Shown: in pieces, positions 17,136 through 26,632 of the stretch | How the letters are laid out: every line of letters begins with the position of its first letter | Numbering within the stretch: position 1 is the first letter of the stretch | Origin: Bacillus yapensis | GTDB lineage: Bacteria; Bacillota; Bacilli; Bacillales; Cytobacillaceae | DNA length: 64,000 nucleotides | Reading direction: 5' to 3' | Assembly (NCBI RefSeq): GCF_005280205.1 | Contig: NZ_SUND01000001.1 | Span: forward strand, 310,001-374,000 | Program-made: the position numbers and the translations under genes | The notes under the pieces: model-generated | The model's input: only the letters and a program-made list of their open reading frames with translations | The model's database searches: none | Told to the model about the DNA's origin: nothing

Positions 17136-20012
17136 TTAATTCACTGCACTCTTTTCTTTTTCCTGAATGAGTTCCTTCATGCGTTGACGGTCTCGTTCGA
17201 GAACTGGCTTTAAGTATTTTCCTGTATGGGACTCAGGGTTATCGGCTACCTTTTCTGGCGTACCAGTCGCAACGATCGTTCCACCTTTGTCTCCACCTTC
17301 TGGTCCTAAATCAACCAAATAATCTGCTGCTTTAATCACATCCAAATTATGCTCAATAACCAGAACCGTATCACCGTTTTCCACAAGACGCTGAAGCACA
17401 ACTAACAATCTAGAAATATCGTCAACATGAAGTCCTGTTGTTGGCTCATCCAGAATATAGAATGAACGACCAGTTGAACGACGGTGGAGTTCAGAGGCTA
17501 ACTTCACACGCTGCGCTTCCCCACCAGATAGGGTTGTCGCTGGCTGCCCAAGCTTCACATAACCGAGACCGACATCATGGATTGTTTGCATTTTTCGCTG
17601 GATTCTCGGGATATTTTCGAAAAATTCAAGGGAATCCTCAACTGTCATTTCTAAAATATCAGAAATGCTCTTGCCTTTATATTTCACTTCTAACGTTTCA
17701 CGATTGTAACGTTTTCCATGACAAACCTCGCATGGTACATACACATCAGGAAGGAAGTGCATTTCAATTTTGATGATTCCATCTCCACGACATGCCTCAC
17801 AACGACCACCTTTAACGTTAAAGCTGAAGCGACCTTTTTTATAGCCACGAACCTTTGCCTCATTCGTTGCCGCAAATAAATCACGAATATCGTCGAACAC
17901 GCCAGTATACGTCGCGGGATTCGAACGTGGTGTACGGCCAATTGGTGATTGGTCAATATCAATAACCTTATCTAAATGCTCAATCCCTTTAATCTCTTTA
18001 TGCTGTCCTGGTCGGGTTTTAGCGCGATTCAGTTTTTGTGCTAATGCTTTATGTAAAATTTCATTTACAAGCGTACTCTTACCTGAGCCGGAAACACCTG
18101 TAACCGCAAGGAACATCCCTAATGGGAACTTCACATTGACATTTTTAAGGTTATTTTCCTTCGCACCCTTGATCTCAAGGAAACGTCCATCTCCCTTTTT
18201 CCGTTCAATCGGAAGTGGGATAAACTTTTTACCAGAAAGGTATTGCCCAGTTAAAGAGTTCGGATCTGCCATGACTTCTTCTGGAGTTCCTGCAGATACG
18301 ATTTCCCCACCGTGCACACCTGCACCTGGACCAATATCAATCAAGTAGTCAGCCGCAATCATTGTATCTTCATCATGCTCAACAACAATTAGGGTGTTGC
18401 CGATATCGCGCATGTTTTTCAACGTATCAATCAAGCGATCATTGTCTCGTTGATGCAGTCCAATAGACGGTTCATCTAGAATATACAGTACGCCTGTTAA
18501 GCGGGAACCGATTTGGGTTGCAAGACGAATACGCTGCGCCTCCCCTCCAGATAAAGTTCCAGCAGCTCGGTTAAGCGTTAAATAATCTAAACCTACATTG
18601 ATCAGGAAGCCTAGTCTTTCACGAATTTCACGGAAAATCGCACTTGCAATCTGTTTCTCTTTTTCTGTTAACTTGATGCCCTCAATTTGATCGTACGCCT
18701 CTCTGATTGATAAAGAAGTGACAAAGGAAATGTTTTCTCCATCAATAAGGACAGCTAAACTTTCTCGCTTCAAACGATCGCCTTTACAAGTTGGACATGG
18801 CTGTTCCGCCATATATTTTTCCATTTGCTCGCGGATGTAATCAGAACTTGTTTCTTTAAAACGGCGCTCCACATTGCCAATGACACCTTCAAATTGGATG
18901 TAGTTCTCACGAATTTGACCAAAATCATTTTCGTAACGGAAATAGATTTTATCCGTTTCCGAACCGTAAAGGATTTTATCAAGATCACTCTGTGGCAAGT
19001 CCTTCACTGGGACATCCATATTAATACCAAAATGGTTGCACACCGCTTCTAGCAATTGCGGATAATATTGCGAACTCACCGGTTCCCATGGCGCAATCGC
19101 CCCTTGTTTTAACGTAAGTTCTGGATTCGGGATAATCAACTCTTTGTCCACTTTCAACTTCGCACCTAGGCCATCACAATCGGGGCATGCTCCGAACGGG
19201 CTGTTGAAAGAGAACATGCGAGGCTCCAATTCCCCAATCGAAAATCCACAATGCGGACAAGCGTGATGCTCGCTAAATAAGAGTTCCTCTTCGCCCATCA
19301 CATCAATGATGACCTTGCCATCCCCAAGTCTTAGTGCGGATTCCAAAGAATCTGCTAAACGAGCACTGACTCCTTCTTTGACAACAATTCGGTCGATAAC
19401 AACTTCGATGGAATGCTTTTTATTTTTATCAAGAGAGATTTCTTCTCCTAAATCAAGCATCTCTCCATCTACACGGACACGGACATAGCCCTGCTTTTTA
19501 ATATCTTCAAAAACCTTCACATGCGCACCTTTTCGACCAGAAATAATAGGTGCAAGCACTTGAAGCTTTGTGCGTTCTGGATATTCCATGACTCGGTCGA
19601 CCATTTGTTCAATCGTCTGGGACGTGATTTCAATCCCATGAATCGGACAGGTTGGTCTTCCTACTCTGGCAAATAAGAGACGCAAATAATCATAGATTTC
19701 TGTTACTGTTCCAACAGTCGAGCGTGGATTTCGGCTCGTCGTTTTCTGGTCGATTGAAATCGCTGGTGATAATCCTTCAATCGTATCGACATCTGGCTTG
19801 TCCATTTGTCCTAAAAATTGTCGTGCATAAGCAGACAAGGATTCCACATAACGACGTTGTCCTTCTGCATAAATGGTGTCAAACGCGAGCGAGGACTTTC
19901 CTGAACCAGAAAGTCCTGTCAGCACTACAAGCTTATCTCTCGGAATCGTTACATCAATGTTTTTTAAGTTATGGGCTCGAGCGCCTTTTACAACTAATTT
20001 CTCCATTGCCAT
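17136..20012 (-). CDS. uvrA: Excinuclease ABC subunit A UvrA
   Basis: UvrA is the damage-sensing ATPase of nucleotide excision repair and loads UvrB onto lesions. The 958-residue protein has two ABC modules (first P-loop GLSGSGKSS near 34, signatures [12 protein letters not shown] and [12 protein letters not shown]) and zinc modules CPHC...CPDC and CEAC...CEVC. The start MAMEKL matches B. subtilis UvrA, and its ribosome site lies within the end of uvrB, 7 bp upstream. It is cotranscribed with uvrB under SOS control. Confidence 0.98.
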   Translation of the reverse strand: MAMEKLVVKGARAHNLKNIDVTIPRDKLVVLTGLSGSGKSSLAFDTIYAEGQRRYVESLSAYARQFLGQMDKPDVDTIEGLSPAISIDQKTTSRNPRSTVGTVTEIYDYLRLLFARVGRPTCPIHGIEITSQTIEQMVDRVMEYPERTKLQVLAPIISGRKGAHVKVFEDIKKQGYVRVRVDGEMLDLGEEISLDKNKKHSIEVVIDRIVVKEGVSARLADSLESALRLGDGKVIIDVMGEEELLFSEHHACPHCGFSIGELEPRMFSFNSPFGACPDCDGLGAKLKVDKELIIPNPELTLKQGAIAPWEPVSSQYYPQLLEAVCNHFGINMDVPVKDLPQSDLDKILYGSETDKIYFRYENDFGQIRENYIQFEGVIGNVERRFKETSSDYIREQMEKYMAEQPCPTCKGDRLKRESLAVLIDGENISFVTSLSIREAYDQIEGIKLTEKEKQIASAIFREIRERLGFLINVGLDYLTLNRAAGTLSGGEAQRIRLATQIGSRLTGVLYILDEPSIGLHQRDNDRLIDTLKNMRDIGNTLIVVEHDEDTMIAADYLIDIGPGAGVHGGEIVSAGTPEEVMADPNSLTGQYLSGKKFIPLPIERKKGDGRFLEIKGAKENNLKNVNVKFPLGMFLAVTGVSGSGKSTLVNEILHKALAQKLNRAKTRPGQHKEIKGIEHLDKVIDIDQSPIGRTPRSNPATYTGVFDDIRDLFAATNEAKVRGYKKGRFSFNVKGGRCEACRGDGIIKIEMHFLPDVYVPCEVCHGKRYNRETLEVKYKGKSISDILEMTVEDSLEFFENIPRIQRKMQTIHDVGLGYVKLGQPATTLSGGEAQRVKLASELHRRSTGRSFYILDEPTTGLHVDDISRLLVVLQRLVENGDTVLVIEHNLDVIKAADYLVDLGPEGGDKGGTIVATGTPEKVADNPESHTGKYLKPVLERDRQRMKELIQEKEKSAVN

Positions 20013-20019
20013 TGTTTCT

Positions 20020-21999
20020 TTATCCCTCCGCCTTCAGCTCTAAAATTAGGTCGCGTAATTCAGCCGCTCTTTCGAAGTTGAGGGCTTTTGCTGCTTCCTT
20101 CATTTCCTTTTCCATATCGGAAAGCACTTTTTCTCGTTCTTTCTTATTTAAAGCACCAAGCTTCTTAGCTGGTGTGTACTCTTCTGTTTCCTCTGCCGCC
20201 ATCGTTGCTCGAATTGCATCGCGAATATCCTTTTGGATCGTCATTGGCGTGATGCCATGCTTTTTATTGTATTCCTCTTGGATCGCACGACGGCGCTTCG
20301 TTTCACTAATCGCTAGCTCCATCGAATTCGTGATTTTGTCCGCGTACATGATGACGTGTCCATTCGCATTACGAGCCGCCCGTCCAATCGTCTGGATGAG
20401 GGAGCGTTCGGAACGAAGGAAGCCTTCTTTATCCGCATCCAAGATCGTCACAAGAGAAACTTCTGGAATATCTAAGCCTTCTCTTAAAAGGTTGATTCCT
20501 ACTAAAACATCATATTTTCCGAGACGGAGCTCGCGAATGATCTCAATCCGTTCAAGCGTTTTGACCTCTGAATGCAAATAATTGACCTTGATACCAATCT
20601 CTTTTAAATAATCGGTTAAGTCCTCTGACATTTTTTTCGTCAAAGTTGTGACTAGAACGCGTTCATTCTTCTTAACTCGCTCCTGGATTTCTCCAATAAG
20701 GTCATCAATCTGTCCTTCAATTGGCCGTACGTCAATCGTTGGATCAAGCAATCCTGTTGGTCGAATAATCTGTTCCACCATTTCAGGGGTGTGCTCAATT
20801 TCGTATGGTCCTGGTGTAGCAGAAACATAGACAGCTTGACTAATATGCTTTTCAAACTCTTCAAATCGCAGCGGTCGGTTATCTAATGCTGAAGGCAGAC
20901 GAAAGCCATGCTCTACGAGTACCTGTTTCCTTGCTTGGTCCCCATTGAACATGCCTCGAACCTGTGGCAAAGTCACATGGGATTCATCGATAACCAATAA
21001 GAAGTCCTCTGGAAAATAATCGAGCAATGTATAAGGAGTCGAACCAGCTGGTCTTAACGTCAAATGTCTCGAATAGTTTTCAATTCCTGAACAGAAGCCC
21101 ATCTCACGCATCATTTCGAGATCGTAACGGGTTCTTTGCTCGAGCCGCTGCGCTTCAAGAAGCCTATCGTTGTCACGAAGGTCCTTCAAGCGTTCCTCTA
21201 GCTCTTTTTCAATATTCTCAATAGCTACGCGCATTTTCTCTTCACGGGTAACGAAGTGAGAAGCCGGAAAAATGGCCACATGCTCCCTTTCACCCATGAT
21301 CTCACCTGTTAAAGCGTCTACTTCGCGAATCCGATCGATTTCGTCTCCGAAAAATTCAACTCGCAAACAGTGTTCATCTTTAGAAGCCGGAAAAATCTCG
21401 ACAACATCACCGCGCACGCGGAAGGTTCCACGTTGGAAGTTAATATCGTTACGTTCATATTGGATATCTACCAATCGGCGAAGGAGCTGATTTCGCTCGA
21501 TCTCCATTCCCGATCTTAAGGAAAGGACCATCTCTCGATATTCTTCTGGCGAACCTAAACCATAAATACAAGATACGCTGGCAATGATAACAACGTCTTG
21601 TCGCTCAAACAAAGAGGAGGTTGCTGAATGGCGTAGCTTATCGATTTCATCATTAATACTGGAATCTTTTTCAATAAATGTATCAGTCGAAGGTACATAT
21701 GCCTCCGGTTGGAAGTAATCATAATAGCTGACGAAGTATTCGACGGCATTATTCGGGAAAAACTCTTTAAACTCACTATATAATTGCCCAGCAAGGGTTT
21801 TGTTATGGGCGATAACAAGCGTCGGTTTGTTGATTTCCTTAATCACATTCGAAATCGTAAAGGTTTTCCCTGTCCCAGTAGCACCGAGTAGAGTTTGATG
21901 CTTTTTCCCTTCTCTAATTCCCTGGACAAGCTTTCGTATCGCTTCTGGCTGATCTCCCTGAGGTGAATATTTTGAGACGAGTTCAAACTGATCCTTCAC
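20020..21999 (-). CDS. uvrB: Excinuclease ABC subunit B UvrB
   Basis: UvrB is the damage-verifying helicase-like subunit of the UvrABC repair system. It has P-loop GATGTGKT near residue 40, the beta-hairpin region [20 protein letters not shown], helicase motifs and a C-terminal UVR domain ([21 protein letters not shown]). The frame is open to 22158, but AAGGAGG precedes the GTG at 21999, giving 659 residues and the family start [21 protein letters not shown]. An SOS box and a -10 element lie upstream. Confidence 0.98.
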   Translation of the reverse strand: MKDQFELVSKYSPQGDQPEAIRKLVQGIREGKKHQTLLGATGTGKTFTISNVIKEINKPTLVIAHNKTLAGQLYSEFKEFFPNNAVEYFVSYYDYFQPEAYVPSTDTFIEKDSSINDEIDKLRHSATSSLFERQDVVIIASVSCIYGLGSPEEYREMVLSLRSGMEIERNQLLRRLVDIQYERNDINFQRGTFRVRGDVVEIFPASKDEHCLRVEFFGDEIDRIREVDALTGEIMGEREHVAIFPASHFVTREEKMRVAIENIEKELEERLKDLRDNDRLLEAQRLEQRTRYDLEMMREMGFCSGIENYSRHLTLRPAGSTPYTLLDYFPEDFLLVIDESHVTLPQVRGMFNGDQARKQVLVEHGFRLPSALDNRPLRFEEFEKHISQAVYVSATPGPYEIEHTPEMVEQIIRPTGLLDPTIDVRPIEGQIDDLIGEIQERVKKNERVLVTTLTKKMSEDLTDYLKEIGIKVNYLHSEVKTLERIEIIRELRLGKYDVLVGINLLREGLDIPEVSLVTILDADKEGFLRSERSLIQTIGRAARNANGHVIMYADKITNSMELAISETKRRRAIQEEYNKKHGITPMTIQKDIRDAIRATMAAEETEEYTPAKKLGALNKKEREKVLSDMEKEMKEAAKALNFERAAELRDLILELKAEG

Positions 22000-22049
22000 A
22001 AAAAAAGCCTCCTTCTCTACACTCTTTCGTCCGAAAAACTCATATTCCC

Positions 22050-22101
22050 ATTCTACCACAATTAACCTAAAACTAACCAACAAAATACGAACGGATATTC
22101 G
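22050..22101 (-). promoter_or_regulatory. uvrBA promoter with LexA (DinR) SOS box
   Basis: On the minus strand CGAATATCCGTTCG (plus 22088-22101) differs by one base from the conserved arms of the Bacillus SOS box (CGAAC-N4-GTTCG). A -10 element TAGAAT (plus 22050-22055) lies about 33 bp downstream of it, 51 bp before the uvrB GTG. The -35 match (TTGGTT) is spaced 19 bp, longer than ideal. Confidence 0.8.
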
Positions 22102-22126
22102 TTTTTTTTTATTTTCGCATATAAAA

Positions 22127-22159
22127 AGTGACCAATGAATGGTGTTTTCATTGGTCACT
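22127..22159 (-). terminator. csbA terminator
   Basis: A perfect 13-bp stem (AGTGACCAATGAA with its complement) is followed on the minus strand by TTTTTATAT, directly after the csbA stop. It separates csbA from uvrBA. Confidence 0.9.
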
Positions 22160-22164
22160 GTATG

Positions 22165-22392
22165 TTATCGTTTCGCTTTTGTTGTCATTCGTTGGGCATA
22201 CCAGAACCCAGCAGTTAGGGAGAAGGCATCAATGACAATAAGTAAAAATGAGTTTGTATAGCCTTTATATACAGAAGCAGCGATTAATGCCACAGTAAGG
22301 ATAAGTCCAATATAGCGATTGTAGGTTACGCGGGTAAATAGCACAACGAGTAATCCGGGTAAAAATAGTGCAGATAATATTTTCACGAACAC
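22165..22392 (-). CDS. csbA: CsbA family small membrane protein
   Basis: The 75-residue protein has three membrane segments and matches B. subtilis CsbA through LVVLFTRVTYNRY and VYKGYTNSFLLI. In B. subtilis csbA lies upstream of uvrB and is controlled by SigB; gene order is the same here. I did not find a clear SigB promoter. The start is GTG with AAGAAGGTG upstream. The molecular function is unknown. Confidence 0.9.
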   Translation of the reverse strand: MFVKILSALFLPGLLVVLFTRVTYNRYIGLILTVALIAASVYKGYTNSFLLIVIDAFSLTAGFWYAQRMTTKAKR

Positions 22393-22450
22393 TTGCTACA
22401 CCTTCTTAATCTAAGAGTCTCTTAAGGTAAAGAATACCAAAATAACTTGG

Positions 22451-22486
22451 GTTTTAGCCAGTATTGACATTGGGGATGGCATGAAT
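22451..22486 (+). promoter_or_regulatory. Candidate promoter for the small ORF at 22628
   Basis: TTGACA at 22464-22469 stands 17 bp before TATGGG, a weak -10. The overlapping GTTTTA-N15-GGGGAT (22451-22477) resembles a SigB promoter. Both readings are tentative. Confidence 0.3.
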
Positions 22487-22627
22487 TATGGGAAAGAATG
22501 AATACGCATGGTGAAAATAATGTAAAAGTTTTGGTCGAAAGGAGTTCAGACAAACACAGAGAATTAATAGGTAGTGATTCAGAAAGTTTTTGGAAAGAAT
22601 ATTTCAAAACGGGAGGCGTTACAACAA

Positions 22628-22825
22628 ATGGACATTATTAAAGAAGAGATCGAAAAACAAATTAGGCTACGAACAAAAGAAGAAAAAAAGGAACTTCTAA
22701 AAGAGGTTTTAATTGAAGCCATAAAAGATGGAGGTCCACAGAATTTCATTGAAAAAATCATCAAAAAGGGAAATTTCACTAGAAGTGAAGTCGAGAAGAT
22801 CTATGAAGAAATCCACAATGAATAA
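22628..22825 (+). CDS. 65-residue charged helical protein, unknown
   Basis: The ATG at 22628 follows GGGAGG by about 9 nt; the longer frame from 22574 is not supported. The product is Lys- and Glu-rich and almost wholly helical (MDIIKEEIEKQIRLRTKEEKKELL), ending EVEKIYEEIHNE. I do not recognise a family. It diverges from csbA and converges on the c-di-GMP protein gene. Confidence 0.6.
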   Translation: MDIIKEEIEKQIRLRTKEEKKELLKEVLIEAIKDGGPQNFIEKIIKKGNFTRSEVEKIYEEIHNE

Positions 22826-22851
22826 ACCCTAGCCATCACAACTTTCCCCCA

Positions 22852-22890
22852 GAAAAAAAGCGTCTGAAAAGCAAAACTCTTCAAGACGCG
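22852..22890 (-). terminator. Terminator after the PAS-GGDEF-EAL-PilZ gene
   Basis: On the minus strand GCGTCT and AGACGC enclose an 18-nt loop and are followed by seven T. Confidence 0.75.
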
Positions 22891-22908
22891 TTCTCAAGTT
22901 TATTCAAT

Positions 22909-25815
22909 TCATCCACCTAAATATACGAGTCGATTTTCCTGCAAAATACTAGTGTCTGGAAGTACGGAGCTTTCCTTTAACTGTAGGACAATTTTATTAA
23001 AAATAGGGGCAAAACGATCCCGATCCACTTCATTAAATGTAAATTCAAATCCATATTCATAGAGTCCATCTATCTCAAATTTCCAGGCATTCTTTCCAAC
23101 AAACTGGACCTCTTTACCGAAAATCATTGTATTGAACTGGATTAACATATCATTCCGAATAGGAAGATTAATATTGCTCACATATTTGAGCCCACCTATA
23201 CTCATATCCTCAATGATCGCTTTAGAAGAACCTAGCTTTACATCTTTGTTTTTGAATTTGATAATCGTCATGTCTGCAGTTAACGGACAATCTAGTTTTA
23301 CACGGAAATATTTTCTACGATTTTCTATTGCCTCATTTATAGCACTTGTTTGCAACGGTTTAATGACATCTTTTTTGAGGAGTGATTCAAACCTTGTAGC
23401 CGATACAGGTTTACTATAAATATACCCCTGGATTTGTTGGCATTCCTGTTGAAGAAGGAAGTTAAGCTGCTCTTTTGTTTCTACTCCTTCTGCAACGATA
23501 TTGATATTAATTTCTTTTGATAAAAAGATTAGACTCTTCACAATCGCATCATTCGTATTTTCCACGGTTATACCATCAATAAAGGACTTATCAATTTTAA
23601 GCGTATCAATGTCCAAATCCTTTAAATAAGACAATGATGAATAGCCTGTCCCAAAATCATCTAATGCAATTTTTACACCTAATGCTTTTAATTCAGTAAT
23701 AATGTTTTTTGTTACCTCTGTATTTTTAATAATCGTTTGTTCAGTTAGTTCTAGTTCAATTAACCTTGGGTCAATTCCCGCCTCATGAATGGTCTGCTGA
23801 ACCGTTTTAACAAAGTCTCTCTTTAGCAATCTTTTCGGAGAAACATTTACCGAAACAGGAACAACCGGAAGACCTATTTTTTTCCAACGAGCAAGAGTTT
23901 CACATACCTCCTTCAATACCCAATCACCAATTTTGAAAATAAAACCGTTTTCCTCTGCTAAATGTATAAATTCACCTGGTGAAACGATTCCCCATTCTGG
24001 ATGATTCCAACGTACAAGTGCTTCAGCACCTACCAGCTTAGATGTCTTAGGATTAACTTTGGGCTGATAATGAACGTACAATTCTTCATTCATAATCGAT
24101 TTTCGTAAGTCTTTTTCCAAATGGTAAAGCTTAAATGATTCGACGTTCATGGAAGGAGAAAAGATTTGCCAATCATTTCGACCAGCTTCTTTGGCTTTAT
24201 ACAATGCGGTATCAGCATTTTTTATAAGCGTATGTGGATCTTTTCCATCTGTTGGATATGTGCTTATTCCAATGCTTGTCGTAACATAAAGCTCAAAATC
24301 TTCTATATAAAAAGGTTTCTCAATCTCATAGATAATTTCATTGGCCATTTTAATTGCATTTTCTAGAGAGATGATATTCTTCATTATAATGGTGAACTCA
24401 TCTCCGCCGATACGAGCAAAGAAGGTATCTGAACCTAAATATTTTCGCATCCGGTCTGCAAAATTCACGAGAAATTTATCCCCAATTTCTTGCCCCAATG
24501 TATCATTAATATACTTAAACCTATCTAAGTTTAAATTAAACACAGCAAATTTCACGTTTGTATTAGCTGCAGTTTCGATAAGCTCTTTTAATTTTCTCTC
24601 AGCGTATCTTCTGTTCGGTAAATTGGTTAAATAATCATGATCAGCTATAAAGGCTAAGGATTCGATATAATTCATTCGCTCTGTAACATCTCTGACAATT
24701 CCATCATATCGAATTAGCTTTCCATCTTTATCAAGGCCTGGAATAGTTTGTCCCTCAAGCCATTTAAACTCACCATTCCTATCCACTATACGAAATTGAA
24801 AATGAATTTCTTCACCATTTACTAGGAGTAATTGTTTGTCTTCTACCATCTTTCTATCCTCTGGAATAATAAACTCTTTCCAAAGAAGTGGATTCTCCTT
24901 AAACCGCTCCGCACTAAATCCATATATCTCTTCCATGCCTTTGGAACAAAAGACAATTTCATTACCTACATAATCATACGACCAGGTCCCAACTGCCAAA
25001 CGATCTGAAATAGATTTGAAACGTTTTTCGGTTTCGTGAAGCTTTGACTCTAATTCTCTTTTCTTAGTAATATCTTGGACCGTTCCAAAAGTACAACAAA
25101 CTTCCCCTTCTTCGTCCAGAATGACATTGGTTCGAACAAAAACAAGTCGTTCTTGTCCGTCGGTTCGGATGATACGATGCTCAAAATCCACATCTTTCTT
25201 TTCGTCTATTGATTTTTGATAGTTCTCGGAATAAATCACGCGATCATCTGGATGTATACGTTTAAGCATACTCTCCCAATTGAAATCATCACCCTTTTGA
25301 ACTCCCATGATTTCATACATTTGTTTGCTCCAATATGGACTGTCGGACCCGATATCATACGCCCAAGTCCCAATATTGGTCATTTTTTGCGACTCCTCTA
25401 GTTGTTCACTAATTTGAGCGAGCCTTGTTTCTTTACTTTTAACAGTAGTCAAATTCTTACAAATGACAAAGATGTGATTCTCAGATGGGATAAAAGTGAT
25501 GTGAAGTGGAATCTTTTTGCCCGATTTATGGCTTATTGCAATTTCAAAAGAAGTTTTATTACCTTGCGTGGCTTTATGAAAATGATGTCGTACTTTTTCA
25601 CTCTTAGTGGATTGAAAAAAATTACTAACAAGCAGTTCAGTGTCTTGCTTCTTATAACCTAATAAGGATGTTACTCTTTGATTAAACGTAATCATTTCTC
25701 CATCCATATTAGTTATAAACATAGCTTCAGGGTAATCTGAAAAGAGTGTATAAAATTCTTCAATAACCTCTGGTGTTGTATCCTTTTTATTCGATAATAG
25801 ATTCAATAGTCCCAT
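22909..25815 (-). CDS. PAS-PAS-PAS-GGDEF-EAL-PilZ cyclic di-GMP signalling protein
   Basis: This 968-residue cytosolic protein combines three PAS sensor domains (about 18-130, 140-252 and 262-380), a diguanylate cyclase domain (DYLTNLPNRR at 394-403, GGDEF at 470-474), a phosphodiesterase domain (EAL at 598-600, ELELTEQ at 686, DDFGTGYSS at 719-727, EGVET at 776) and a C-terminal PilZ receptor domain (R834-x3-R838 and DMSIGG at 870-875). All catalytic motifs look intact. The inhibitory-site RxxD before GGDEF reads LGSD, so product inhibition through that site is probably lost. No membrane segment is visible. It starts after AAGGAGATATATGT and is a single gene. Confidence 0.95.
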   Translation of the reverse strand: MGLLNLLSNKKDTTPEVIEEFYTLFSDYPEAMFITNMDGEMITFNQRVTSLLGYKKQDTELLVSNFFQSTKSEKVRHHFHKATQGNKTSFEIAISHKSGKKIPLHITFIPSENHIFVICKNLTTVKSKETRLAQISEQLEESQKMTNIGTWAYDIGSDSPYWSKQMYEIMGVQKGDDFNWESMLKRIHPDDRVIYSENYQKSIDEKKDVDFEHRIIRTDGQERLVFVRTNVILDEEGEVCCTFGTVQDITKKRELESKLHETEKRFKSISDRLAVGTWSYDYVGNEIVFCSKGMEEIYGFSAERFKENPLLWKEFIIPEDRKMVEDKQLLLVNGEEIHFQFRIVDRNGEFKWLEGQTIPGLDKDGKLIRYDGIVRDVTERMNYIESLAFIADHDYLTNLPNRRYAERKLKELIETAANTNVKFAVFNLNLDRFKYINDTLGQEIGDKFLVNFADRMRKYLGSDTFFARIGGDEFTIIMKNIISLENAIKMANEIIYEIEKPFYIEDFELYVTTSIGISTYPTDGKDPHTLIKNADTALYKAKEAGRNDWQIFSPSMNVESFKLYHLEKDLRKSIMNEELYVHYQPKVNPKTSKLVGAEALVRWNHPEWGIVSPGEFIHLAEENGFIFKIGDWVLKEVCETLARWKKIGLPVVPVSVNVSPKRLLKRDFVKTVQQTIHEAGIDPRLIELELTEQTIIKNTEVTKNIITELKALGVKIALDDFGTGYSSLSYLKDLDIDTLKIDKSFIDGITVENTNDAIVKSLIFLSKEININIVAEGVETKEQLNFLLQQECQQIQGYIYSKPVSATRFESLLKKDVIKPLQTSAINEAIENRRKYFRVKLDCPLTADMTIIKFKNKDVKLGSSKAIIEDMSIGGLKYVSNINLPIRNDMLIQFNTMIFGKEVQFVGKNAWKFEIDGLYEYGFEFTFNEVDRDRFAPIFNKIVLQLKESSVLPDTSILQENRLVYLGG

Positions 25816-25950
25816 ACATATATCTCCTTACCACCTCAAAAAGGTAATCTATTGGAAAAAATGTCATTTCCTTGAGTCTTAACTCTATGATATATGAAAA
25901 ATTCGCTATTTTAAGAAGTTTTAATAATACAAATATTGAAAGCGATATTA

Positions 25951-26142
25951 TTAGCGGCTATTTTGGAGTTCATATCCAGTTCGTATACATCGATAAAAAT
26001 CATTAATTAGCTCATCTAGTTCCTGGCTACATAGGATTGTCTCTGAGCTATGCAATCCTTTTTCCGTTGCCACCTCAACTAGTTTTCTTTTTTTTACTGA
26101 GATTTCTTGTAGAATCCGTTTTCCTTCATTTAATTTATTCAT
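25951..26142 (-). CDS. Spo0E family aspartyl-phosphate phosphatase
   Basis: Spo0E-type proteins remove phosphate from Spo0A-P and delay sporulation. This 63-residue protein has the family motif SQELDELI and two predicted helices. The start is the ATG at 26142 after AGGAGGGG; the longer frame begins at a non-standard codon inside the ribosome site. It lies between the c-di-GMP gene and the KaiC/LuxR operon, all on the minus strand, but gaps of over 100 bp suggest its own transcript. Confidence 0.85.
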   Translation of the reverse strand: MNKLNEGKRILQEISVKKRKLVEVATEKGLHSSETILCSQELDELINDFYRCIRTGYELQNSR

Positions 26143-26254
26143 ATCCGTTCCCCTCCTGAAAATCACCTGTTTTTGTTATCTTCATTTTGGGGAATGAACA
26201 ACGTTTTGATAATCCCCGCCTATTCCCATTTCTTAGAAATCGCAGATTTTAGGA

Positions 26255-26461
26255 CTACACTCCTATTTTGATAGAAAGCTCTCCTGGACAGATGTAGTGA
26301 TACTCAATACTTATTTTGGATACCACTTTAATCTCGATTAAAAGGTTTAGTTGTTGACTAATTTGAGCATCTGCCACACCATATCTCTCACTCAGAGTAT
26401 GTGGATCCAATCCCTTTTGAATATAGAGGACACACAAACACATCAACCATGGATTTTTCAT
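26255..26461 (-). CDS. Small winged-helix-like protein
   Basis: The start chosen is the ATG at 26461 after AAGGGGGG, giving 68 residues; a 26512 start (85 residues) lacks a ribosome site. The pattern KNPWLMCLCVLYIQKGLDPHTLSERYGVADAQISQQLNLL reads as a helix-turn-helix followed by a short wing ending YHYICPG. It resembles the 80-residue protein at 28675 in layout. Function unknown. It comes after the terminator of the LuxR operon, so it is probably a separate unit. Confidence 0.6.
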   Translation of the reverse strand: MKNPWLMCLCVLYIQKGLDPHTLSERYGVADAQISQQLNLLIEIKVVSKISIEYHYICPGELSIKIGV

Positions 26462-26588
26462 CTTGCCCCCCTTATCTTCTTGCTTCAGTATTTTCTTAAG
26501 CTGTGCCTCCATTTTGCTAGAGATACGGGCTGAAAACTATCCCCCCTACTTCCTTTTGATTGAAATAGGAATAGACTCCTATAGGATC

Positions 26589-26632
26589 AAAAAAAGAAGA
26601 CTGCCGAGATTAATCTCAAGGACAGTCTTCTA
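26589..26632 (-). terminator. Terminator of the KaiC-wHTH-LuxR operon
   Basis: On the minus strand a 9-bp stem (AGAAGACTG with CAGTCTTCT) is followed by six T. The left arm overlaps the stop codon of the LuxR gene. Confidence 0.85.

Noticed and set aside
20020-22158. 712-codon version of UvrB
   Set aside because: The extra 53 codons run through the promoter and SOS box; the GTG at 21999 matches the family start and has AAGGAGG.
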